Shown here piece after piece: positions 20,081 through 27,782 of a stretch of 64,000 bases of DNA. How positions within the stretch are numbered: the first letter of the stretch is position 1; every line of letters begins with the position of its first letter. The position numbers and the translations under genes are program-made. The notes beneath the pieces were generated by a model, which worked only from the letters and a program-made list of their open reading frames with translations, was not told the DNA's origin and did no database searches. The stretch is from DASUPK01 sp963728875 (GTDB lineage Bacteria > Actinomycetota > Thermoleophilia > Solirubrobacterales > 70-9). The stretch is from the NCBI GenBank assembly GCA_963728875.1, contig CAVSLJ010000002.1, forward strand, positions 1 through 64,000. Reading direction: 5' to 3'.

Positions 20081-21079
20081 ACGAAGATCGAGCCAGGAGG
20101 CGTCCCGGAGCAGATCAGCGCCCTCATGGAGGAGAACCGGAGAGCGCGCGACCCGGAGCTGGAGCGGCGACTGGTGAAGCTCAGGCAGGAGGCCGGTCTC
20201 GAGATGTGCCGCCGGACATCGGCGAAGCCCGGGGCCCCCGAGCCGGACTTAGACGCGCTGGATGGCTCTGGTCCGCTCCCGGAGATCACTCCCGACCAGC
20301 TGACGCCCGAGCTGGTCAGGGCAGCGATCCTCGGTCACGGGGCTCTGTTGATCCGCGGCCTCGTCGACGACGCGGAAGCGAGCCGCCTCAGCGAGGAGGT
20401 CGACCGCGCCTACCAGGCTCGCGCGGCCATCATCGACGGTGAGGAGCCGGAGGCCGGCTACTACGAGGAATTCACCCCCAACCCGGGCTCACCGCCTGTG
20501 ACCGGCCGGGGTTTCGTGAAGGACGCGGGCGTCTTCGCCGGCGACTCGCCGCGGCTGATGTTCGAGATGCTCGACACCTTCGACCGGGTCGGGCTGCGCC
20601 GAATCGCACGCGAGTACCTGGGTGAGCCTCCCGCCGTCTCGCTTCAGAAGTGCACATTGCGCCGGGCGAAGCCGGACAGAGGACACCATGTCCCGGGCTG
20701 GCACCAGGACGGGGCCTTCCTGGGCGACGTCCGGGCGTTGAACGTCTGGCTCACGCTCTCGCATTGCGGGGACGACGCCCCGGGGATGGACCTGGTGCCG
20801 CGGCGATTGGACCACATCGTGGAAACCGGCACCGAGGGCGCGGTCTTCGACTGGGTGGTCTCGCCGGCGATGGCGAAGCAGGCCGCCGGCGACCTGGAGA
20901 TCATCAGGCCCATCTTCGAGGCCGGTGATGTGATGCTCTTCGACGAGCTCTACCTGCACGCGACTGCGACGACCCCCGAAATGACCAAGATCCGCTACGC
21001 GATCGAGTGCTGGTTCTTCGGGCCATCGGCGTTCCCCCACGACGTTCACGGCCACGCCTACATTCCGCTGGCCGCCTGA
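20081..21079 (+). CDS. Phytanoyl-CoA-dioxygenase (PhyH)-like protein, copy 1
   Basis: PhyH-type enzymes are Fe(II)/2-oxoglutarate oxygenases. Visible are the substrate-loop region ILGHGALLIRGLVDDAEASR, the first ligand pair in GWHQDGAFLGDVRALNVWL (H-x-D), the HCGDDAPGMDLVPRRLDHIV block, and the distal H and R in ELYLHATATTPEMTKIRYAI. The protein is intact in one frame, in contrast to many neighbours. The start is uncertain. An in-frame ATG lies only at 20126 (MEENRRARD), but paralogue alignment extends upstream to an ACG at 20081 that lines up with the ATG of copy 2. The reading frame is open much further 5'. Its last 22 bases overlap the convergent acetyltransferase gene. The substrate is unknown; hydroxylation of a glycan or lipid precursor is possible. 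Confidence 0.7.
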   Translation, partial: TKIEPGGVPEQISALMEENRRARDPELERRLVKLRQEAGLEMCRRTSAKPGAPEPDLDALDGSGPLPEITPDQLTPELVRAAILGHGALLIRGLVDDAEASRLSEEVDRAYQARAAIIDGEEPEAGYYEEFTPNPGSPPVTGRGFVKDAGVFAGDSPRLMFEMLDTFDRVGLRRIAREYLGEPPAVSLQKCTLRRAKPDRGHHVPGWHQDGAFLGDVRALNVWLTLSHCGDDAPGMDLVPRRLDHIVETGTEGAVFDWVVSPAMAKQAAGDLEIIRPIFEAGDVMLFDELYLHATATTPEMTKIRYAIECWFFGPSAFPHDVHGHAYIPLAA

Positions 21080-21693
21080 GCGTCGGCTGCGGGCCCCTTC
21101 TCGACAGGGCGTGCCGGCACCCCGACAACTGTGGTTCCGGGCGGAACATCGGCGAGTACTACGGCGTTCGCGCCGATCCTCGCTCCGGCGCCGACCCGAA
21201 TCGGCCCGATCAGCTTCGCCCCGGTGCCGATCGTGACGTTCGCGCCGATCGTGGGACCCTCGATGCTGGCCCGTAGCCCGATCGTCACGAAGGGAGCAAT
21301 GGCGACGTCCTCACCGATCACCGTGACCCCGTCGATCACGATCTGACCGTGGAGGATCTGGAGCCCGGGAGCGATCATCGCGCTGTCGCCGATGGATACC
21401 TGGGCGATCATCATCGCCAGGTGATGCAGGATCCTGGGCAGCACCGGCACCCTGAGCTGCTGAAGGCGGGCCTTCGCCCGGTAGAGGGATTGAGCGAAGA
21501 AGGCGTCGCTGCTCCAGGCGAGCCTGATGGCCTCCAGCGTGGCCCGGGGTCTGGAGTCGCTCTTTAGGGGGGCCCGGCGCCCCTTGGCGGTGGCGCGAGC
21601 ATCCGCCAGCAACGCTGCGCCGAAGTGCGGGTGCCGGGACCGGATCTGGGCCCGGAACTTCTTGTGTCGCGCCTTGTCGTCGGAGGCAGCCAC
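21058..21693 (-). CDS. Serine-acetyltransferase-like left-handed beta-helix acetyltransferase
   Basis: The hexapeptide repeats are clear: SIGDSAMIAPGLQILHGQIV, VTVIGEDVAIAPFVTIGLRA, EGPTIGANVTIGTGAKLIGP and VGAGARIGANAVVLADVPPG, then TTVVGVPARPV. This is the LbH_SAT layout. It uses acetyl-CoA; the acceptor may be serine or, given the cluster, a sugar amine or hydroxyl. The N-terminal alpha-helical part (FFAQSLYRAKARLQQLRVPV) is short compared with classical CysE, which favours a glycan-modifying role. The start GTG 21693 (VAASDDKARHKKFR) is chosen because the preceding residues are low-complexity antisense to the PhyH leader. It diverges from PhyH copy 2 and converges with copy 1. Confidence 0.7.
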   Translation of the reverse strand: MAASDDKARHKKFRAQIRSRHPHFGAALLADARATAKGRRAPLKSDSRPRATLEAIRLAWSSDAFFAQSLYRAKARLQQLRVPVLPRILHHLAMMIAQVSIGDSAMIAPGLQILHGQIVIDGVTVIGEDVAIAPFVTIGLRASIEGPTIGANVTIGTGAKLIGPIRVGAGARIGANAVVLADVPPGTTVVGVPARPVEKGPAADAQAASGM

Positions 21694-21713
21694 GCGTTCC
21701 CTCGAATCTTGCC

Positions 21714-21741
21714 TTGCCACCCCGCTGCCCGCTGGTATGTT
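21714..21741 (+). promoter_or_regulatory. Extended -10 promoter (copy 2)
   Basis: TTGCCA (21714-21719), a 16-bp spacer, then TGG-TATGTT (hexamer 21736-21741). It lies 30 bases before the ATG at 21772. Confidence 0.45.
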
Positions 21742-21771
21742 GCGATCATCGCGGAACAGGCCACACCAGGG

Positions 21772-22764
21772 ATGGTGGACTCGAGCGGCGTCTTCGACAA
21801 GATCGAGGCCCTGACGGAGGAGAACCGGCGATCGCGCAGCCCCGAGCTGGAGCGCCGGCTCGTCGGCCTCCGGCATCAGGCCGGGCTGGAGCTCCGTCGG
21901 ACGGGGGCGAACGGGGCCGAGGTGGTCGCCCCGGACCCCGAAGCATTACGCGACGACTCGCTGATCCCGGAGATGCGAGCGGATGAGCTGAACGCCGGCG
22001 CCGTAAGGGCGGCGATCCTCGGCCACGGCGCGGCGCTGATCCGCGGTCTGCTCAGCCCCGAGGACTCGGGCCGGCTGCGGGACGAAATCGAGCGCGCGTA
22101 CCAGGCCCGCGAGGCGGCGGGCCAAGGCGCCGGCGGAGGCGAGGGCTACTACGAGGAATTCAACCCGGAGGGCGAGCAGCTGCCGCGGGGCTTCGTGAAG
22201 AACTCGGGGATCTGGGCCGCCGACTCGCCCCGGCTGATGTTCGAGATGTTCGAGGCCTTCGACCGGGTCGGCTTGCGGCAAGTCGCCCGCGAGTACCTGG
22301 GCGAGCCGCCGGCCGTGACGCTCCAGAAGTGCACGCTTCGCAAGGCGATGCCGGAGGAGTCTCAGCACGCGCGCTGGCATCAGGACGGTGCGTTCCTGGG
22401 CGAGCTCGGGCGCGTGCGGGCGCTGAACGTCTGGCTCGCGCTGTCCCACTGCGGAGACGATGCGCCCGGGATGGACCTCGTCCCCCGGCGGCTTGACCAC
22501 ATCGTCCCGGCGGGAACCGACGGAGTTCGCTACGAGTGGATCGTCTCGCCGCAGAAGGCCGAGGAGGCCGCCGCCGGCCTGCCGATCGTCAGGCCGATCT
22601 TCGAGGCGGGCGACGTGTTGCTCTTCGACGAGCTCTACCTTCATTCCACTGCGACGAACGCCTCCATGTCGAACCCGCGCTACGCGATCGAGTGCTGGTT
22701 CTTCGGTCCTTCCGCCTTCCCAGAGGGTCTGAACGGCCGCGACTACATCCCGTTCGCGGGCTGA
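21772..22764 (+). CDS. Phytanoyl-CoA-dioxygenase-like protein, copy 2
   Basis: This is the only copy with a clean ATG (MVDSSGVFDKIEALTEENRR). The metal-binding pair sits in RWHQDGAFLGELGRVRALNV. It shares HCGDDAPGMDLVPRRLDHIV, EAGDVLLFDELYLHSTATNA and the final FFGPSAFPEGLNGRDYIPFA with the other copies. Compared with copy 1 it has three extra residues between the H-x-D motif and RALNVW. It is intact over its whole length of 330 residues. Three copies in 4 kb of an otherwise diverse cluster indicate recent duplication, perhaps with different acceptor specificity. Confidence 0.75.
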   Translation: MVDSSGVFDKIEALTEENRRSRSPELERRLVGLRHQAGLELRRTGANGAEVVAPDPEALRDDSLIPEMRADELNAGAVRAAILGHGAALIRGLLSPEDSGRLRDEIERAYQAREAAGQGAGGGEGYYEEFNPEGEQLPRGFVKNSGIWAADSPRLMFEMFEAFDRVGLRQVAREYLGEPPAVTLQKCTLRKAMPEESQHARWHQDGAFLGELGRVRALNVWLALSHCGDDAPGMDLVPRRLDHIVPAGTDGVRYEWIVSPQKAEEAAAGLPIVRPIFEAGDVLLFDELYLHSTATNASMSNPRYAIECWFFGPSAFPEGLNGRDYIPFAG

Positions 22765-22769
22765 GCAGG

Positions 22770-23125
22770 CACGGCTCTGACGGTCGGGTGAGATCTCGTC
22801 GCTCTGGAGCCTCCAGTACTCGAAGATCTCGTTGCACCCCGCCGGCCATCAACGCCTTGACCGCGGCGAGCCCCTGCTGCTGGAGCCCGCTGTCCTTCGC
22901 CATCGCGATCCCGTAGGGCGCGTTCTCGATCGACGGGCCAGTGAGCTTGAACTTGCTGTCCGACTCTTCACCGCGTACGGGGACACCGGAGTCATCCGCG
23001 AGCCTCGCGTATCCCCGGCCGCTCGAGAGCGCCAGGTTGACGTTCTGGTCCGGGAAGACGCTCACGCTGACGGGCGGCTTGCCGGAGTCGGTGCACTTCT
23101 TCGACTCAGCCGAGATCTGAACTCG
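22770..23125 (-). pseudogene. C-terminal half of an amino-acid-binding protein (SBP family 3) remnant
   Basis: On the minus strand: KKCTDSGKPPVSVSVFPDQN, VNLALSSGRG, ENAPYGIAMAKDSGLQQQGL and AAVKALMAGG. After a shift near 22838 comes NEIFEYWRLQSDEI. This aligns piece by piece with the intact binding protein at 29561-30475 (VYPDQNGANLAISSGRAELG, GVAPYGIALKKGSPLAQPLL, KIFDYWQLKD). The N-terminal half, lipobox and start are missing, so it cannot make a functional protein. It is wedged between two PhyH copies. Confidence 0.75.
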
Positions 23126-23133
23126 AAGTGCTC

Positions 23134-23163
23134 TTGCCCGGGTCGCCATGTCGCTGTTATGTT
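23134..23163 (+). promoter_or_regulatory. Extended -10 promoter (copy 3)
   Basis: TTGCCC (23134-23139), an 18-bp spacer, then TGT-TATGTT (hexamer 23158-23163). It is nearly identical to copy 1 over about 45 bases. Confidence 0.4.
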
Positions 23164-23214
23164 CCGCCTATCGCCGAACCGGCCACATCAGGAACGACGG
23201 CCTCCTCGAACGGG

Positions 23215-24235
23215 GTGCGGGAGCAGATCGACTACCTCACGGAGGAGAACCGCCGCTCGCGCGACCCCGAGCTCGAGCGACGCCTGCTCCGGCTCCGCCA
23301 CCAGGCGGGCGTCGAGCTCTGCCGCGAGGCCTCGGGCACCGCCGCCTACCCGACCCCCGACTTCGACGCGCTCGAGGGCTCCGGACTGCTGCCCGAGATC
23401 ACCCCCGACCGGCTCACCCCCGAGCTGCTGCGGGCGGCGATCCTCGGCCACGGCGCCCTGCTGGTCCGCGGCCTGGTCGACCCCGAGACGACTGCGCCTT
23501 CCTGCGCGAGGAGATCGACCGCGCCTTCGCGGCGCGCGAGGCCCGCGCCAAGGTCGGAGCGCCGGCGACGGCTACTACGAGGAGTTCGATCCGGAGAGCT
23601 ACGACCTGCAGGCCGGTGGGCAACAGAGGGAGCGAAGCCGGCGGTGGGGCGCTGGACTCACGCGAGCGCCGGCATCTGGGCCGCCGACTCGCCCCGGCTG
23701 ATGTTCGACATGCTCGAGACCTTCGACGGACGGGGCTTCGGCGGCTCGCGCGCGACTACCTCGGCGAGCCGCCGGCCGTCTCGATGCAGAAGTGCACGCT
23801 GCGCAAGGCAGGCGCCCGGACGTGGGCCACGGCCATGCCCGGCTGGCACCAGGACGGCGCCTTCCTCGGCGACGTGCGTGCCCTGAACGTCTGGCTCTCG
23901 CTCTCGCATTGCGGCGACGACGCGCCCGGGCCTCGACCTGGTGCCGCGCCGCCTCGACCACATCGTGCCGACCGGCACCGAGGGCGCCGTTTTCGACTGG
24001 GTGGTCTCGCCGCAGATGGCCGAGGAGGTCGCCGCCGGCCTGCCGATCCTGCAGGCCGATCTTCGAGCCCGGCGACGTGATGCTCTTCGACGACCTCTAT
24101 CTCCACGCGACTGCCGGACCGACCCGTCGATGTCGAAGGTCGCGCTACGCGATCGAGAGCTGGTTCTTCGGCCCCTCTGCCTTCCCCGAGAACATCTACG
24201 ACCAGGGCCGCACCTACGTGCCGCTGGCCGCCTGA
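23215..24235 (+). CDS. Phytanoyl-CoA-dioxygenase-like protein, copy 3 (frameshifted)
   Basis: GTG 23215 starts VREQIDYLTEENRRSRDPEL; an upstream GTG (23128) is also in frame. Core motifs are all found but in different frames: AAILGHGALLVRGLVDPET, GYYEEFDPESYDLQAGG, AGIWAADSPRLMFDMLETFD, PGWHQDGAFLGDVRALNVWL, HIVPTGTEGAVFDWVVSPQM and DDLYLHATAG, with the end GPSAFPENIYDQGRTYVPLA. Frame changes are needed near 23490, 23560, 23620, 23735, 23930, 24060 and 24115. The corrected product matches copies 1 and 2 closely, with an insert near 23625-23665. The indels sit in GC-rich runs, so errors are more likely than decay, but pseudogenisation cannot be excluded. Confidence 0.65.
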
Positions 24236-24253
24236 GCTGAGCGACGAGACCCG

Positions 24254-25192
24254 ATGGCCGATCCGAGCCTGACCGTGATCGCGGTCTTCTTCGAGATGCG
24301 GCGCGAGGCCGCGCGCACGCTCTACACCCTCAGCCCCGAGTACCAGCGCGGGGTCGGCGCCGGGCGACTACGAGGTGGTCGCGATCGACAACGGCTCCTC
24401 CGATCCGCTCTCGGAGTCGGAGGTGACGCGGTTCGGCCCCAACTTCAGGCTGGTCCGCGAGCCGCCGGCGGCGATCCGTCGCCGGCGGCGGCGATCAACC
24501 GCGTCGCCGCCGAGGTCTCGACTCCCTGGGTGATGTGCCTGATCGACGGCGCCAGGATGCTCACCCCGGGGATCCTCGCGGGCGCGCTCACCGCCTCTGC
24601 GGGAGCACCCCGAGCCGTTCGTCTACACGATCGGCATGCACCTGGGGCCGGCCTCGCAGAACGAGCTGGTCGGGCAGCGGATACGGCCCAGCGCGAGGAG
24701 GACCGGCTTCTCGACAGCGTGGACTGGCGCCGGAACGGCTATGCGCTGTTCACGATCTCCACTCCCGCCGCCTCGGTGGGCGAGCGCGGGTTCTTCTCGG
24801 CGGTCAGGGAGAGCAACTGCTTCGCCCTCCGGCGGGAGACCTTCCTGGACGCGGGTGGATTCGACGAGCGCTTTCGATCCCCCGGCGGGGGCCTCGTCAA
24901 CCTGGACCTCTTCAAGCGGCTGGTGGAGGATCCGAGGATGACGCCGATCTGCCTGCTGGGCGAGGCGACCTTTCACCAGTTCCACGGCGGGGTGGCCACC
25001 AACGTGCCGATGCGACGACGCATCCGTGGGAGACCTTCGCCGCCGAGTACGAGGCGATTCGCGGGCAGCCGTACGCGCCCCCGGCCGGGCCGCGAGCCGG
25101 TCTACCTGGGCGAGATCCCCGAGGAGGCTCGGGATCTCGCACAAGCGACTGACGTCCGCGACTCGAGGCGCGGACGCGCAGCGACGAGATGA
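24254..25192 (+). CDS. Family 2-like glycosyltransferase (frameshifted)
   Basis: The start ATG 24254 gives MADPSLTVIAVFFEMRREAA. Then come YEVVAIDNGSSDPLSESEV, INRVAAEVSTPWVMCLIDGA (acidic site), DSVDWRRNGYALFTISTPAA, ESNCFALRRETFLDAGGFDE, RFRSPGGGLVNLDLFKRLVE and FHQFHGGVATNVPM. These motifs match the GT2 module at 16101-17000 in the same order, so the two are paralogues. Frameshifts are needed near 24355, 24475, 24600, 24685, 25015 and 25085. The stop is at 25190-25192. The 3' end overlaps the convergent glycosyltransferase on the other strand. Confidence 0.6.
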   Translation: MADPSLTVIAVFFEMRREAARTLYTLSPEYQRGVGAGRLRGGRDRQRLLRSALGVGGDAVRPQLQAGPRAAGGDPSPAAAINRVAAEVSTPWVMCLIDGARMLTPGILAGALTASAGAPRAVRLHDRHAPGAGLAERAGRAADTAQREEDRLLDSVDWRRNGYALFTISTPAASVGERGFFSAVRESNCFALRRETFLDAGGFDERFRSPGGGLVNLDLFKRLVEDPRMTPICLLGEATFHQFHGGVATNVPMRRRIRGRPSPPSTRRFAGSRTRPRPGREPVYLGEIPEEARDLAQATDVRDSRRGRAATR

Positions 25193-26050
25193 GGCCAGCC
25201 GGACGGCGATCCCGGCGTAGACCGCGGCGTTCAGCGACCTTGGGCCGCTCGGCCGCGTAGTGCCTGCGGTAGAAGCGCCACATGCCCCGGTGGAAGGCCC
25301 AGGTCGAGGCGCAGGCTGCGCGCGGGTCCGCTGCTGCCGCCCTTCAGGTGCCCGGCGACGGCCGCCGGCTCGTACCAGGTGAGCCAGCCGGCCCGCCGGG
25401 CCCGGTAGCAGAGGTCGAGGTCCTCCATGTACATCCAGTAGCCCTCGTCGAAGGGGCCGATCTCGCTCGAGCATCGCCCGCCGGATCAGCATGAAGGCGC
25501 CGTTCACCGCGTCGACCGGCCCGCCGCTCGAGGGGTCCGCGGCGGCGTAGCCGCGCAGCGCCGACGGGGCGCCGCGCCGCCGCCCGATCCCGGTGAACCA
25601 GCCGAGGGAGTTGAGGGGAGTGGGAAAGCCGCGCTTCGCCGCATGATCCGGCCGGCCGTCCGGGCGGACCAGGGCCGGCCCGCAGATGCCGACCCGCGGC
25701 CGCTCCTCCATCACCTCGAGCAGGCGGTCGAGCGTCCCCTCGTGCAGCTCGCAGTCGGGGTTGAGCACGAGGACGAAGGGGGCCGAGCCCGCGGCAATCC
25801 CCTGGTTCGCAGCGGCGGCGAAGCCCGCGTTGCGCGGGTTGACGGTCAACTCGACCTCTCCGAATTCGCGCGCCACCATCTCCGCCGTCCCGTCTGTCGA
25901 GGCGTTGTCGATCACCCGGACCGTGACCGGACCAGAGGGCGGATGCGCTTGCAGCGAGGAGAGGCAGGCCCGGAGCAGGTCCTCGCAGCGATAGGAGACG
26001 ATCACGACGTCGATCGCGTTCCCGGATCCTGAGCTCGATGAGGGCGCCAA
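25150..26050 (-). CDS. Rhamnosyltransferase-like family 2 glycosyltransferase
   Basis: The ATG at 26050 leads to IDVVIVSYRCEDLLRACLSS, VRVIDNASTDGTAEMVAREF, NPRNAGFAAAANQGIAAGSA, VLVLNPDCELHEGTLDRLL (acidic metal site) and NGAFMLIRRAMLE. After a shift near 25465 come EGYWMYMEDLDLCYRARRAG and WLTWYEPAAVAGHLKGGSS. The E-D-L-D-L-C-Y-R motif and a late His are typical of WbbL-type dTDP-rhamnosyl:lipid-linked-glycan transferases. A second shift near 25290 leads to MWRFYRRHYAAERPK. The 3' end is unclear because the last part overlaps the convergent gene; 25150 is an estimate. Confidence 0.65.
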
Positions 26051-26057
26051 CGCCGAG

Positions 26058-26270
26058 CTAGTGCTCCAGAAGGAGGCCCAGTAAGCGCTTCGTGCGCTCG
26101 TGCTCGGGCTTGTCGATCACCTGCTTGGCGGGACCGTCCTCAACGATCACGCCGCCGTCCATGAAGACGGCGCGCTCGCCCACGTCGCGCGCGAAGCCGA
26201 TCTCATGGGTGACCACGATCATCGTCTGAGGCGCCCTCGTTCAGGCCCAGTGCGAGCATCCCGGCGAAGA
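26058..26270 (-). pseudogene. Deletion fusion of an amino-acid ABC permease fragment to an ATPase C-terminus
   Basis: The ATPase tail is intact to its stop (TAG at 26058-26060): MIVVTHEIGFARDVGERAVF, MDGGVIVEDGPAKQVIDKPE and HERTKRLLGLLLEH. It is clearly homologous to the GlnQ-like protein at 27783 (MLVVTHEMGFAREVANEVIF, ERTKRFLGQVLAH). Directly upstream, FFAGMLALGLNEGA resembles the permease segment FVAATLALALNEGA of the protein at 28553-29536. Everything between, about half of each gene, is gone. This is a remnant of a second amino-acid transporter operon. Confidence 0.65.
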
Positions 26271-26499
26271 ACGTACCGCACCCGCCTCGACGCCTCGAAC
26301 ATCATCGAGGACTGCGGTCTCGGCGTCGATCCTCGCCTTCGACGGCCAGATCTCGACCTTCGTCCCCGTCGAGCATCTAGGGGGTTTCTACGGAGGCAGG
26401 GCCATCCTCTGCGGCTATAGGGTAAGCAGAGGTCTTTTTGCGGCATGATGGTGTTGAACGCAAGAGAGAACTATTGCTCGAGGAAGGTGAGGGACAACC
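26271..26499. other. Intergenic region upstream of the secreted protein
   Basis: This stretch holds no convincing gene. On the minus side there may be more decayed transporter sequence. It becomes AT-richer towards 26430-26480. A purine-rich AGGAAGGTGAGGG (from about 26480) lies just before the GTG at 26500 and can serve as ribosome binding site. No clear -35/-10 pair is evident. Confidence 0.3.
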
Positions 26500-27711
26500 G
26501 TGAATGCACGTGAGCGTTGGACTCCGCCCGCACGGTTCGGTCGGGGATTTGGACTTGTTGCAGCGTTTTCCGCTGCGGCGATGCTGGTGGCGGCGAGCTC
26601 GGCGTTCGGCGCTGGCGACCCCCTCAAGGGCGGTACGACGACCCTCGGGCCCCTGAAGCTGCCGGGCAAGGTCAAGGTGAAGGTCAAGGGCGGCGCCAGC
26701 AAGAGCGGCAAGACGGTCACGCTGCCGATCACCGGCGGGACCCTCGACCCGACCAACGGCTCGGGGCCCGTCCAGAACGGCGGCACGATCGTGCTCAAGA
26801 GGGGCAAGAAGAAGGTCAAGCTGACGGGAATCGCCACCACCTTCGGGCCCGGCGGCCGGATCACCTCCTTTAGTCTCCCGTACGCGGAGGGCAAGAAGAA
26901 GTGCAAGAAGAAGCACCACAAGTGCAAGAAGTCGGCCAAGAGCAAGAAGCTCGCCAACATCCTGGGCGGCACGCCCGGCCGCGCCGGCTTCGGCGGCACG
27001 GTCACCGACGCCGTCGCGAAGCTGACCAAGAAGGGCGCCAAGTCGCTCAACAGGGCGCTCGGCATCCGCAAGCGCGGCTTCAAGGGCGGCAAGCTCGGCA
27101 CGATCTCGACCTCGACGGTCCCGCGAACGGTCACGGTCACCTCGGCGGAATCCCTCACAACCGAGTACGCCGGCGACATCTTCCTGGACAACTGCGTTCC
27201 CACCGGCACCTGTTCCACGTACGCCGGCAAGCTCCAGGAGGACGGAGTCGACGCGACCCCGATCGCCCCAGCCACACTCCTACTCATATATGTCCAGTTC
27301 AGCCCGCAGACTGGCGGCAGCATCGCCCCGGACTGCACCGATGGCACCCTGACAGGCAGTCAGGGCGCCATCAAGTTGGAGAGGGGCGCGGCGTCGATCA
27401 CCCAGGCGAACCCGAATGACCAATTCGGCAACAAGAGCGTCTCGTTCGAGGCCTCGACCCCCGACGCGTCGCTTGGGCGTGCCTCGGCTACGAATCTCAT
27501 CGTGACGCCGGGCACCTGCATCGCCAACCCGGCGACCAAGACGATCACCGTGACGGCGATTCAGACCGTCAACGCGGTAGCCGCGACCATTGCGAATCAG
27601 GTGCTCGGCCTGGACGGCACCCCCTGCGGGCCTGGCGGCCCGCCCCAGGACTGCCCGCTCGCGGGTGGTGACCCGGTCGGGGAGACGTCGTACACGATCC
27701 ACACGCAGTAG
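26500..27711 (+). CDS. Secreted, lysine- and glycine-rich repetitive surface protein
   Basis: The GTG start follows a strong purine-rich site. A signal peptide is visible (FGLVAAFSAAAMLVAASSAFGAG). The mature part begins with PLKGGTTTLGPLKLPGKVKV, then VTLPITGGTLDPTNGSGPVQ and NGGTIVLKRGKKKVKLTGIA, a pattern seen in secreted Solirubrobacterales proteins with HtaA-like beta domains. A very basic patch follows (EGKKKCKKKHHKCKKSAKSK). The C-terminal half has two cysteine pairs and beta-rich sequence (LLIYVQFSPQTGGSI, ITVTAIQTVNAVAATIANQV). No catalytic motif is seen. The basic patch could bind acidic cell-wall polymers. The gene is monocistronic and ends at a symmetrical terminator. Confidence 0.6.
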   Translation: MNARERWTPPARFGRGFGLVAAFSAAAMLVAASSAFGAGDPLKGGTTTLGPLKLPGKVKVKVKGGASKSGKTVTLPITGGTLDPTNGSGPVQNGGTIVLKRGKKKVKLTGIATTFGPGGRITSFSLPYAEGKKKCKKKHHKCKKSAKSKKLANILGGTPGRAGFGGTVTDAVAKLTKKGAKSLNRALGIRKRGFKGGKLGTISTSTVPRTVTVTSAESLTTEYAGDIFLDNCVPTGTCSTYAGKLQEDGVDATPIAPATLLLIYVQFSPQTGGSIAPDCTDGTLTGSQGAIKLERGAASITQANPNDQFGNKSVSFEASTPDASLGRASATNLIVTPGTCIANPATKTITVTAIQTVNAVAATIANQVLGLDGTPCGPGGPPQDCPLAGGDPVGETSYTIHTQ

Positions 27712-27734
27712 CGTCGATCGAGGAAAGCATGACC

Positions 27735-27762
27735 AGGCGGGGCGGCTGCGGCCGCCCCGCCT
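27735..27762. terminator. Bidirectional stem-loop between convergent genes
   Basis: A perfect 12-bp stem (AGGCGGGGCGGC and its complement) closes a 4-base TGCG loop. It lies 24 bases after the secreted-protein stop and 21 bases from the 3' end of the convergent ATPase gene, so it can terminate both. The T-run is weak (CATTTCC). Confidence 0.75.
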
Positions 27763-27782
27763 CATTTCCCGGCCGCGAAGCC

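Noticed and set aside
26219..26446. Small minus-strand gene upstream of the secreted protein
   Set aside because: Arg-rich low-complexity product without motif; partly transporter remnant in the wrong frame.
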